In this document: one piece after another, positions 5,170 through 10,691 of the stretch
Layout: every line of letters begins with the position of its first letter
Numbering within the stretch: position 1 is the first letter of the stretch
Assembly (NCBI RefSeq): GCF_004153605.1
Contig: NZ_SDSI01000008.1
Location: forward strand, 1-10,751
Length of the DNA: 10,751 nt
From: Qipengyuania_B thermophila
Lineage (GTDB): Bacteria > Pseudomonadota > Alphaproteobacteria > Sphingomonadales > Sphingomonadaceae
Direction of reading: 5' to 3'
Position numbers and translations under genes: made by a program
The notes under the pieces: model-generated
What the model was told of the DNA's origin: nothing
Database searches by the model: none
Seen by the model: the letters and a program-made list of their open reading frames with translations, nothing else

Positions 5170-5490
5170 TTATGCTGTATCGCGGAGCAGGGCTTCAATG
5201 ATGACACGAGCCTGCCGCTTGTGAGCGTCAGACAGACGGCTCAGCAGATCGATAATTTCGCCCTCCTTGCCAGGGTCCCGACCGATCAGCTCGTGCGCCT
5301 CGCACTGGTACACCTCTGCGAGAGCCTCCACGATCCGCTGGCTGTAGGGCTGCTTGCCGTTCTCAAGCCGCGACAGGCTGGCCGTCGTCATGGGGAGCTT
5401 GTCGTCGTCGAACACGGCCAAGCGGTTGACGACCTGCTCCTGGGTCAAGAGCCGGTGCTTCCGCCACGCCTTGAAATACGGACCTGCCAT
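5170..5490 (-). CDS. Short XRE-family phage repressor (CI-like)
   Basis: This 106-aa protein has an N-terminal HTH_XRE domain: FKAWRKHRLLTQEQVVNRLAVF (about 6-27), an insertion, TASLSRLENGKQPYSQRIVEALAEVY (36-61), then CEAHELIGRDP. The last 40 residues are a charged helix likely used for dimerisation. There is no S24/LexA-type peptidase domain, so RecA-stimulated self-cleavage is not available and release of lysogeny must work another way. It is divergent from the Cro-like gene and lies between two 95-bp gaps that both contain the same dyad. The ATG at 5490 has no good Shine-Dalgarno. Position and partner genes support a lysogeny repressor acting on both early promoters. Confidence 0.8.
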   Translation of the reverse strand: MAGPYFKAWRKHRLLTQEQVVNRLAVFDDDKLPMTTASLSRLENGKQPYSQRIVEALAEVYQCEAHELIGRDPGKEGEIIDLLSRLSDAHKRQARVIIEALLRDTA

Positions 5491-5503
5491 GCCCGGCAGT
5501 GTC

Positions 5504-5518
5504 CTACGCTCAATGTAA
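5504..5518. promoter_or_regulatory. Weak operator-like site, right region
   Basis: CTACGCTCAATGTAA matches the 15-bp dyad at 10 positions, mainly the TAC and TGTAA arms. It is close to the repressor start codon, where binding could give autoregulation. Confidence 0.3.
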
Positions 5519-5526
5519 AATGGTAA

Positions 5527-5541
5527 TGCCCACGGGTGTAA
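5527..5541. promoter_or_regulatory. Operator half-site, right region
   Basis: The right arm GGGTGTAA matches the dyad; the left arm is degenerate (TGCCCAC). It is 34 bp from the perfect site at 5561-5575, nearly the same spacing as the two left sites. Confidence 0.35.
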
Positions 5542-5560
5542 GATTGCCTCTTGCATAAAG

Positions 5561-5575
5561 TTACACCGAGTGTAA
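5561..5575. promoter_or_regulatory. Repressor operator, perfect palindrome (right)
   Basis: TTACACCGAGTGTAA has perfect 6-bp arms around CGA. It ends 10 bp before the ATG of the Cro-like gene, within the shared divergent promoter region, and is the best match of the operator family seen in this window. I could not identify convincing -35 and -10 boxes for the rightward promoter. Confidence 0.65.
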
Positions 5576-5585
5576 CCTAGTCGGC

Positions 5586-5822
5586 ATGACGCTCGACGAG
5601 TATCTTTCGCAGCCCGGCAGGACCGCAGCGCAGCTTGCCGCTGATGCCAACACAAGCGGCGCGACCATCACCCGGCTGCTGTATGGCGACGCCAAGCCAT
5701 CCGCGGACATGATCCGTGCCATAGTGGAAGCCACGGGCGGGCAGGTCACCGCGGACGATCTGATCTTCGGAGCGCCACGTCCGAAGCCGACACGCGACGC
5801 ACTGGGCAGGGTCGCCGCGTGA
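5586..5822 (+). CDS. Cro-like HTH regulator (78 aa)
   Basis: This is a small XRE/Cro-type DNA-binding protein. The sequence MTLDEYLSQPGRTAAQLAADANTSGATITRLLYG (1-34) with AKPSADMIRAIVEATGGQVTADDLI (36-60) forms a complete five-helix HTH domain; the tail (FGAPRPKPTRDALGRVAA) is basic. In the lambda scheme it would oppose the repressor at the same operators and allow lytic growth. The start has no obvious Shine-Dalgarno and lies only 10 bp after the perfect operator, so the transcript leader must be very short. It is the first gene of the rightward replication operon, and its stop overlaps a possible GTG start. Confidence 0.75.
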   Translation: MTLDEYLSQPGRTAAQLAADANTSGATITRLLYGDAKPSADMIRAIVEATGGQVTADDLIFGAPRPKPTRDALGRVAA

Positions 5823-5899
5823 CCCGCGCCCCCCGCGCCAACGCGCACCGCTGCCTCCTGCTCACACATCCCGCCATCAACACACCGGCGGGAGCGTAA
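5819..5899 (+). CDS. Possible microprotein (26 aa) after the Cro-like gene
   Basis: A GTG at 5819 overlaps the Cro-like stop as GTGA and opens a 26-codon frame (MTRAPRANAHRCLLLTH...) ending in TAA 4 nt before the RusA start. No motif is visible and there is no clear Shine-Dalgarno. Translation would keep ribosomes moving toward the rusA-like gene, but the frame may simply be open by chance. Confidence 0.3.
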   Translation: MTRAPRANAHRCLLLTHPAINTPAGA

Positions 5900-5903
5900 G
5901 CCA

Positions 5904-6464
5904 ATGGTTTCGCACGACCCGTCCCGCAATGGCGCGTTAACCACACCTGTTAACCCGGACGTGATCGTCCTGCCGTTTCCGCCCGCCAGTCTCTCCGGCC
6001 ACGCCAAGGGCAACGCGCACTGGGCGCGGTCCAAGCTCACCCGGCAGTGGCGTGCGCTGGCCGCCGAGGCCACCCGCGCCGCCGGTGTCGTGGCTCCTCC
6101 CGCAGGCGACATCGCGCTGCACGTCACCTTCGTGCCGCCCGACCGGAGGGGCGACAGGATAAATTTCCCCAACCGCTGCAAGGCGCTTTTCGACGGTCTG
6201 GCCGACGCGCTCGGCGTCAACGACAGCCGCTTCGTGCCGCAGTTCGACTTCCGTCCGCCCGAGCCGCCGGGGCGGGTGGAGGTGCGGATCGGGGAGGGCG
6301 CGCCCATGCGCCGTCCGCTCGTGGAGGCGCTGTTGGCGATCGCCGCGCGGATCCCCGACGCCGGAGACCGCAAGGAGGCGCTGCTTGTGCTGCGCGCCGA
6401 CGGGCACCTCACCGACGACGACACCGACACGCTCATGCGGGCGTGGGGACTGGAGGGAGCGTGA
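5904..6464 (+). CDS. RusA-like Holliday junction resolvase
   Basis: This 186-aa protein is a RusA-family endonuclease, a dimeric metal-dependent enzyme that cuts four-way DNA junctions from recombination or replication. LPFPPASLSGH (23-33) is the usual opening strand. FVPPDRRGDRINFPNRCKALFDGLADALGVNDSRF (76-110) contains the conserved acidic residues (D80, D84, D97, D107) and the invariant-type lysine helix. The part after about 130 is an extra helical tail (RRPLVEALLAIAARI...), longer than the classical 120-aa enzyme. GGGAG is 9 nt before the ATG at 5904. The stop overlaps the next ATG (TGATG), so it is coupled to the replication protein. It should act with the YqaJ/RecT pair on recombination intermediates. 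Confidence 0.85.
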   Translation: MVSHDPSRNGALTTPVNPDVIVLPFPPASLSGHAKGNAHWARSKLTRQWRALAAEATRAAGVVAPPAGDIALHVTFVPPDRRGDRINFPNRCKALFDGLADALGVNDSRFVPQFDFRPPEPPGRVEVRIGEGAPMRRPLVEALLAIAARIPDAGDRKEALLVLRADGHLTDDDTDTLMRAWGLEGA

Positions 6465-7207
6465 TGGGCAATCACTGGCACAAGCGCTACCATTCCGACG
6501 CGCTCGCCGGCATGCTCACGCTTACCCTGGAGGAGCGTGGCGCCTACCAGACGATCCTCGATCTCATCTACGATCGCGGCGGCCCGGTCCCTGACAACGA
6601 ACGCCTCCTCTCGGGCTACATGGGGTGCTCCATCCGCAAGTGGCGGACGCTTCGCGCTTCGTTGATCGCAGCCGGAAAACTGGCACTGATCGACGGTTAC
6701 CTCACCAACTTTCGCGCGGAAAAAGAGATCGAAAACGCGCTGAAAACGGCGCGAAAACACGCTGAAAACGGCGCGAAAGGTGGGCGAAAGAGCGCCGAGA
6801 ACCGTGAAAAGTCCAATGAAAACAACGGAAGTGGGCAAGCCTGGCTTGAGACTGGCTCTACCATACTAGAAGCTAGAAGCCAGAAGCTAGATAAAGAAAG
6901 AGAAGAAGAACCCCCCCATAGCCCCCCCGTCGAACCGCATCCGGCGCTGGCGTTTGCCGGCCGGTTCATTCGTGTGAGCCGATCTGATTTCGACAAGTGG
7001 CGGGGGGCCTACCCTGCCATCCTGGACCTCAGGGCGGAATTGACGGCGCTCGACGACTGGTTCCGGGGTGCCCCGCAGCACAAGCGCGAGAACTGGTACT
7101 CCGTCACATCCGCCAGCCTGTCGCGGAAACACCGCGAGGCGCTGGCCGAACAGCGTCGCCTCGAACGCGAGGACGACGACGAATTCGGGCTGATCGGGCC
7201 GTGCTGA
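6464..7207 (+). CDS. DUF1376 (YdaU-like) phage replication protein
   Basis: This 247-aa protein has an N-terminal DUF1376 domain (about 1-95), with HWHKRYHSDALAGMLTLTLEERGAYQTILD, a winged-helix-like fold common in phage replication initiators. A low-complexity lysine/asparagine/glutamate linker follows (about 93-150, KTARKHAENGAKGGRKSAEN...). The C-terminal part (FIRVSRSDFDKWRGAYPAI... WYSVTSASLSRKHREAL) resembles the helicase-recruiting tail of such proteins. By analogy with lambda O it may bind the phage origin and recruit helicase, but this is not shown. GGAGGG precedes the ATG, which overlaps the RusA stop. The linker DNA is far richer in A and G than its surroundings and carries direct repeats that could be the origin. 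Confidence 0.75.
   Translation: MGNHWHKRYHSDALAGMLTLTLEERGAYQTILDLIYDRGGPVPDNERLLSGYMGCSIRKWRTLRASLIAAGKLALIDGYLTNFRAEKEIENALKTARKHAENGAKGGRKSAENREKSNENNGSGQAWLETGSTILEARSQKLDKEREEEPPHSPPVEPHPALAFAGRFIRVSRSDFDKWRGAYPAILDLRAELTALDDWFRGAPQHKRENWYSVTSASLSRKHREALAEQRRLEREDDDEFGLIGPC
6739..6779. repeat. Iteron-like direct repeats (19 bp, 22-bp spacing)
   Basis: CGCTGAAAACGGCGCGAAA occurs at 6739-6757 and again at 6761-6779, two turns of the helix apart, within the linker-coding part of the DUF1376 gene. A partial related unit (GATCGAAAACGCG) precedes them. A shorter pair, AGAAGCTAGA, is at 6868-6877 and 6882-6891. Confidence 0.7.
6780..6912 (+). other. AT/purine-rich tract, candidate replication origin
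   Basis: Downstream of the iteron-like repeats the otherwise GC-rich strand becomes rich in A and G, ending in a polypurine run (GATAAAGAAAGAGAAGAAG) followed by two seven-C runs at 6911-6917 and 6922-6928. Repeats plus an easily melted tract inside a replication-initiator gene is the lambda ori arrangement. It may instead only reflect a lysine/glutamate-rich linker. Confidence 0.35.
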
Positions 7208-7746
7208 GCGGCTGGAAACCCTCCCGCACCGGCAAGCAGCTCTGCCCCGCCTGCAGCGCCACCCGGCGGAACAAGCGCGACCGCTGCCTCTCCGTCACCC
7301 GCGACGACCGGGGCCTCGTCTGGTGCTGCCACCACTGTGATTTCCGAGGAGCCGACAATGCCGATAGCCGAACAGCACCGCGAGTGGATCGAAGCCCGCG
7401 GGATCGATCCGGCGCTTGCCGAGGCCTTCGGGCTGCAAACCGTCCGGCGGCCGGACGGGAACTGGCTCGCCGTGCCCTACATGCACAGGGGCGAGACCCT
7501 CAACCACAAGTACCGGCTGACGACCCGCAAGGACCACCGCATGGACCCCGGCGCGCCGCTGTCCCTCTGGAACGCGGACATGCTCAGCCAGGAGGCGGTG
7601 CTCAACGGCTCGGCGCCCGTGGTGATCACGGAGGGCGAGTGGGACGCGTTCGCGGCGATCGAGGCGGGATACCGCTACGTGGTGAGCGTGCCCAACGGTG
7701 CGCCCTCGACCGTGACCGCGGACCTCGACCGGGCAGCCCGCTATGA
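7201..7746 (+). CDS. Primase zinc-ribbon ORF, out of frame with helicase
   Basis: The first 55 codons encode a typical zinc-ribbon domain of T7 gp4-type primases: KQLCPACSATRRNKRDRCLSVTRDDRG then VWCCHHCDFRG, with cysteines at 16 and 19 and a CHHC pair near 48-51. In T7 this domain reads the template for primer synthesis. The remainder of the open frame (to 7746) is arginine/glycine-rich and overlaps the primase-helicase in another frame, so it is probably not meaningful protein. The helicase is in the +1 frame relative to this one. Either the zinc domain is made as a separate protein with an irrelevant tail, or a frameshift joins it to the helicase, or the gene is broken. The start is GTG at 7201, overlapping the DUF1376 stop, with a weak Shine-Dalgarno. 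Confidence 0.55.
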   Translation: MLSGWKPSRTGKQLCPACSATRRNKRDRCLSVTRDDRGLVWCCHHCDFRGADNADSRTAPRVDRSPRDRSGACRGLRAANRPAAGRELARRALHAQGRDPQPQVPADDPQGPPHGPRRAAVPLERGHAQPGGGAQRLGARGDHGGRVGRVRGDRGGIPLRGERAQRCALDRDRGPRPGSPL

Positions 7747-8791
7747 GTGGGCCGACCGCCACGCCGCCGAACTCGCCGCCGTGCGCGAGTTCGTCCTCGC
7801 CACCGACGACGACGCCGCCGGACACAACCTGCGCACCGACCTCATCGCCCTGCTCGGCGCCTCCCGCTGCCGGTTCGTCACCTACCCGGCGGGCTGCAAG
7901 GACCTGGGCGACGTCCTCCTCGCCCATGGTCCCGGCGAGGTCGTCCACCGCCTCGCCACCGCGCGGCCCGTCCCCGTTCAGGGTCTCTACACGCTCGACG
8001 ACTTCCCCGAACGCGGCCCGATCCGCGCCTACAGCGTCGGCATCCCCGCCATCGACGAACTCATCAGCATCGTCCCCGGCAAGCTCACCGTCGTCACCGG
8101 CTACGCGAACATGGGCAAATCGACCATGATGTACGCGATCATCGCCCACGCGCTCGCCCACCACTTCCCGGTGTGCGTCGCCAGCTTCGAGACCGACGTC
8201 AAACCCACCCTTCGCGACGGGCTGCGGGCGGCCCTGCTCAAGTGCGGGCGGCACGAGCTCGCCAACCGCGACTGCAGCGCCGCCGACGCCATCCTGCGCG
8301 ACCGCCTGTCGATCATTTCGCAGGAGGTCGACGAGGACGCCGAGTTCGACCTGCCCGGCTTCCTCGACCTGTGCGAGGCGGCCGTCCGGCGCCACAAGGT
8401 CCGCATGATCGTGCTCGACCCGTGGAACGAGCTCGAGCACAAGCGCCGCCGCGACGAGGCCGAGACCGAGTACATCGGCCGCGCCATCCGCGCCATCAAG
8501 CGCTTCGCCACCCGCCACGACGTCGCCTTCTGGATCGTCGCCCACCCGGCCAAGCCACCGCACGGCCAGCGCGGAACCCCCGGCCTCTACGAGATCAGCG
8601 GCTCCGCGCACTGGGCCAACAAGCCCGACTACGGCCTCACCTACCACCGGCCGAAGTTCGACGAGAACCTCGCCCACATCGTCGTCAACAAGGTCCGCGA
8701 CGGCATGCCCGGACGCCGGGGCAAGGCCGAAGTCACCTTCGACTTCCGCACCTCCACCTTCCGCGCCGTCCTGCCCGGAGCGCCCGCATGA
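7358..8791 (+). CDS. TOPRIM primase-helicase (T7 gp4/Twinkle type)
   Basis: This 477-aa protein unwinds the replication fork and probably carries a primase-type TOPRIM domain. N-terminal residues 1-70 match the region ahead of TOPRIM; VVITEGEWDAFAA (88-100) supplies the catalytic-type glutamate (E92) and FVLATDDDAAG (145-155) the DxD motif. The RecA-like helicase core has Walker A GYANMGKST (248-256), Walker B MIVLDPWNE (350-358), WIVAHP with H396, and the ISGSAHWANKPDY segment (413-425) typical of this family. The ATG at 7358 has AGGAG at ideal spacing (7346-7350); a GTG at 7337 is in frame but has no such signal. The zinc-binding domain expected at the N-terminus is absent from this frame and lies just upstream in a different one, making this product resemble the short gp4B form of T7. 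It ends in an ATGA overlap with the next gene. Confidence 0.88.
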   Translation: MPIAEQHREWIEARGIDPALAEAFGLQTVRRPDGNWLAVPYMHRGETLNHKYRLTTRKDHRMDPGAPLSLWNADMLSQEAVLNGSAPVVITEGEWDAFAAIEAGYRYVVSVPNGAPSTVTADLDRAARYEWADRHAAELAAVREFVLATDDDAAGHNLRTDLIALLGASRCRFVTYPAGCKDLGDVLLAHGPGEVVHRLATARPVPVQGLYTLDDFPERGPIRAYSVGIPAIDELISIVPGKLTVVTGYANMGKSTMMYAIIAHALAHHFPVCVASFETDVKPTLRDGLRAALLKCGRHELANRDCSAADAILRDRLSIISQEVDEDAEFDLPGFLDLCEAAVRRHKVRMIVLDPWNELEHKRRRDEAETEYIGRAIRAIKRFATRHDVAFWIVAHPAKPPHGQRGTPGLYEISGSAHWANKPDYGLTYHRPKFDENLAHIVVNKVRDGMPGRRGKAEVTFDFRTSTFRAVLPGAPA

Positions 8792-8991
8792 CCCCTGCTC
8801 TCAACGTTGCCCCGCCGCAGATCGCGGACAGCGGCAACGACACCCCCTACCGGTCCCGCGTGCTCCTTGTCCCGACCGTCGCCGGCGGGACCGAAGGCCA
8901 GGCACCTGACGGCACTCATCCGCCGCGGGAACCGGGTACTGCATTGGCGGAAATGCCTGGCAACGGCGACACAGTATTGGAGAGACTATGA
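8788..8991 (+). CDS. Small hypothetical protein, probably frameshifted (67 aa)
   Basis: I do not recognise the family. The ATG overlaps the helicase stop (ATGA) and has GGAG 7 nt upstream. The frame gives 67 aa (MTPALNVAPPQIADSGND...), and its stop overlaps the HNH start. Codon pattern argues for a break: up to about 8886 nearly every third base is G or C, but after that this frame becomes T/A-rich at third positions while the +1 frame takes over with coding-like codons and a plausible helical product (PKARHLTALIRRGNRVLHW, then ATATQYWRDYEQRK) running to 9022. A single extra G in the GGG at 8887-8889, or +1 slippage, would explain it. The undamaged protein would be about 77 aa. The insertion of the HNH gene may also have cut its natural 3' end. 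Confidence 0.5.
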   Translation: MTPALNVAPPQIADSGNDTPYRSRVLLVPTVAGGTEGQAPDGTHPPREPGTALAEMPGNGDTVLERL

Positions 8992-9596
8992 GCAGCGCAA
9001 ATATTCTCGACTTCCACTGTGAGAAAGTCGACCAGAACTCGTGCTGTTATTGCGGAAGCACATTTGACCTGTGCCGGGATCATGTAATCCCTACAAGCTA
9101 TCTTCGCGTCAAGCGTCGCTACGAGGGCGATTGGCTCGTGCCTGCATGCCGGTCCTGCAATTCTGTTCTTGGCGACGAGCTTATCTTCAATGTCCCCGAT
9201 CGCGCTCTTTGGGTCGCGGCCTCTTTTCGTAAGAGATACAGGCGCGAACTCAGTATGCCTGAATGGGAAGAGGACGAAATAGAAGAACTCGGGAAAAACA
9301 TGCGCGAAGTAGTTAGGCAGGGCCTTAAGCTGAAGGCTGAACTTCGGGCGCGACTGAGGCATCTCGAAACTGTCGCATCAATGCCGGTGTCCTACTTGAC
9401 ATCTCTCAGGCCCTATATCTTCGAGGAGGAGATACCGGAGTTCATGGAGGATCAGGAGGGATACGATCCCCGGAGTGTTCTCGGGCGGGCTGTTATCCGA
9501 AAGAGGCTTTCCGACTCTCAGGTCTATTATCTGACACGCTCCATCGCAGAAAAATCCAAGCGTTGCCGGGAACTTACAGAAAGCGGAACCTCCTGA
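8988..9596 (+). CDS. HNH endonuclease-like protein (202 aa)
   Basis: This is a probable HNH-family nuclease. Residues 19-60 hold the ββα-metal core: CCYCGS with CxxC (C19, C22), the DH pair in CRDHVIPTSY (D31, H32), and LVPACRSCNSVLGD with the second CxxC (C54, C57) and the N of the motif (N58). The two CxxC pairs would bind a structural zinc. The rest is helical and charged, without a recognised DNA-binding domain. GGAGA precedes the ATG, which overlaps the preceding stop (ATGA). GC content is close to half, far below the helicase gene, so it looks like a recently acquired moron or homing-type gene. It splits what seems to be a helicase/small-gene/DnaA-IV gene series. It could be a homing nuclease, an anti-host nuclease or a defence component. 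Confidence 0.72.
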   Translation: MSSANILDFHCEKVDQNSCCYCGSTFDLCRDHVIPTSYLRVKRRYEGDWLVPACRSCNSVLGDELIFNVPDRALWVAASFRKRYRRELSMPEWEEDEIEELGKNMREVVRQGLKLKAELRARLRHLETVASMPVSYLTSLRPYIFEEEIPEFMEDQEGYDPRSVLGRAVIRKRLSDSQVYYLTRSIAEKSKRCRELTESGTS

Positions 9597-9597
9597 C

Positions 9598-10095
9598 ATG
9601 GGCAAGTCCCTCATCCGCAGCCTCGTGGCGCTGGCCGCCCGTCACGCGCGGCTCACGCCCGCGGCCGTCGTGTCCCGCTCCCGGCGGCACACGCATGTCG
9701 AGGCGCGCGTCGCCGTCTACCACTTCGCCCATGCGCGCGGCATGTCCTACGCCCACATCGCCGCCGTCCTCGGACGCGATCACACCACCGTCCTCCACGG
9801 CTGTCAGACGGTGCCCCAGCGTCTCGCCACCAGCGCCCGCTACCGCGCGCTCCACGAGGCCATGGCCGCCAGCATCGCCGCCGGGGCGCTCGACCGACAT
9901 GCTGCCGTGCGGCTGCCGACGGACGCGGCACCACCGCCACCGCCGCCACCGCCGCCACCGCCGCCACCACCGCCTTCGCCGCCGCCCCGGCTCGACCGCA
10001 TCGAGCGCGCCGACGCCGAGCACCGCGCGCAGCAGATCGCGGGCAGCGCCATGCTGCTCGACGCCATGATCAACCAGGGAGTCCTCGCCGCATGA
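9598..10095 (+). CDS. Stand-alone DnaA domain IV protein with polyproline linker
   Basis: The 165-aa product carries the DNA-binding domain of the bacterial initiator DnaA (domain IV) but no AAA+ ATPase. Residues about 17-80 (LTPAAVVSRSRRHTHVEARVAVYHFAHARGMSYAHIAAVLG, then GRDHTTVLHG at 59-68) reproduce the DnaA helix-turn-helix and its signature motif that reads the DnaA box. A run of 15 prolines (112-126, then SPPP) links it to a short helical C-terminus (IERADAEHRAQQIAGSAMLLDAM). It lies between the primase-helicase and ssb, so a role in recognising the phage origin or in titrating host DnaA boxes is likely. It starts 1 nt after the HNH stop with a weak Shine-Dalgarno and ends in an ATGA overlap with the methyltransferase. 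Confidence 0.8.
   Translation: MGKSLIRSLVALAARHARLTPAAVVSRSRRHTHVEARVAVYHFAHARGMSYAHIAAVLGRDHTTVLHGCQTVPQRLATSARYRALHEAMAASIAAGALDRHAAVRLPTDAAPPPPPPPPPPPPPPPSPPPRLDRIERADAEHRAQQIAGSAMLLDAMINQGVLAA
9935..9990. repeat. CCACCG-type microsatellite encoding polyproline
   Basis: A run of CCA and CCG triplets encodes the polyproline linker of the DnaA-IV protein. Triplet repeats of this kind change length readily without changing frame. Confidence 0.8.
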
Positions 10096-10691
10096 GCAAC
10101 GACGGAGTTTTCGCATCCCTGCCGCAAAATCATTTCGGTGCAATCCTGCTTGATCCTCCTTGGTCGTTCACCGTGTGGTCCAAGGACACAGGGTCCGCCC
10201 GCTCGCCGGAAGCCCACTACAGGACCATGAGCATGGACGACCTTGCGGCACTTCCGATTAGCACTCTCGCAGCTCGAGACTGCGCGCTGTTCTGCTGGGT
10301 TTGCTGGCCTTCACTCCCCCAAGCGCTGCGCGTCATAGAAGCTTGGGGATTTGACTATAAAACGTGCGCCTTCGACTGGATGAAGGCGAGAACCGACCAG
10401 ATCGAGATGTTCCGCGATGACGGGGATGTCCAGATCGGCATGGGATACTGGACCAGAGCAAACACGGAACCCTGTCTCCTGGCCACGCGCGGCAAACCCA
10501 GGCGCCTGCACGCCGACGTGAGGCAGGGCATCATCGAACCGCGCAGACAGCACAGCCGTAAACCCGACTGCGTGCACAGCAGGATCGAGCGCCTTGTCGC
10601 GGGGCCATACCTCGAGTTGTTCGCGCGCGCTCCGCGTAATGGCTGGACGGTGTGGGGCAATGAAACCTCCAAGTTCGGAGCAGCCGCATGA
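10092..10691 (+). CDS. MT-A70 family DNA N6-adenine methyltransferase
   Basis: This 199-aa protein belongs to the MT-A70 group of SAM-dependent adenine methyltransferases. LLDPPWSF (19-26) contains the catalytic DPPW motif. HYRTMSMDDLAALPI (about 42-56) and the CALFCWVCWPSLPQAL strand/helix are usual family segments, and GYWTRANTEPCLLATRGKPRR includes the NTE/ATRG substrate-side motif. RHSRKPD and GPYLELFARAPRNGWTVWGNE close the domain. It is complete. In phages such enzymes methylate phage DNA, protecting it from host restriction or marking it for replication or packaging. Base composition is lower in GC than the helicase gene. GGGAG is 10 nt before the ATG, which overlaps the DnaA-IV stop; its own stop overlaps ssb (ATGA). 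Confidence 0.88.
   Translation: MSNDGVFASLPQNHFGAILLDPPWSFTVWSKDTGSARSPEAHYRTMSMDDLAALPISTLAARDCALFCWVCWPSLPQALRVIEAWGFDYKTCAFDWMKARTDQIEMFRDDGDVQIGMGYWTRANTEPCLLATRGKPRRLHADVRQGIIEPRRQHSRKPDCVHSRIERLVAGPYLELFARAPRNGWTVWGNETSKFGAAA

Noticed and set aside
5561..6838. 425-codon minus-strand frame opposite the Cro-like, RusA and DUF1376 genes
   Set aside because: It runs through three recognisable plus-strand genes and the operator region, with serine/arginine-rich low-information sequence.
7295..8677. Long minus-strand open frame opposite the primase-helicase
   Set aside because: It has no start signals and a valine/glycine/glutamate-rich composition typical of an antisense GC-rich frame; the plus strand encodes clear TOPRIM and Walker motifs.
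7747..8787. Arginine-rich frame continuing upstream of the 67-aa ORF
   Set aside because: It is an alternative frame of the helicase gene; only the part after the ATG at 8788 has coding-like features.
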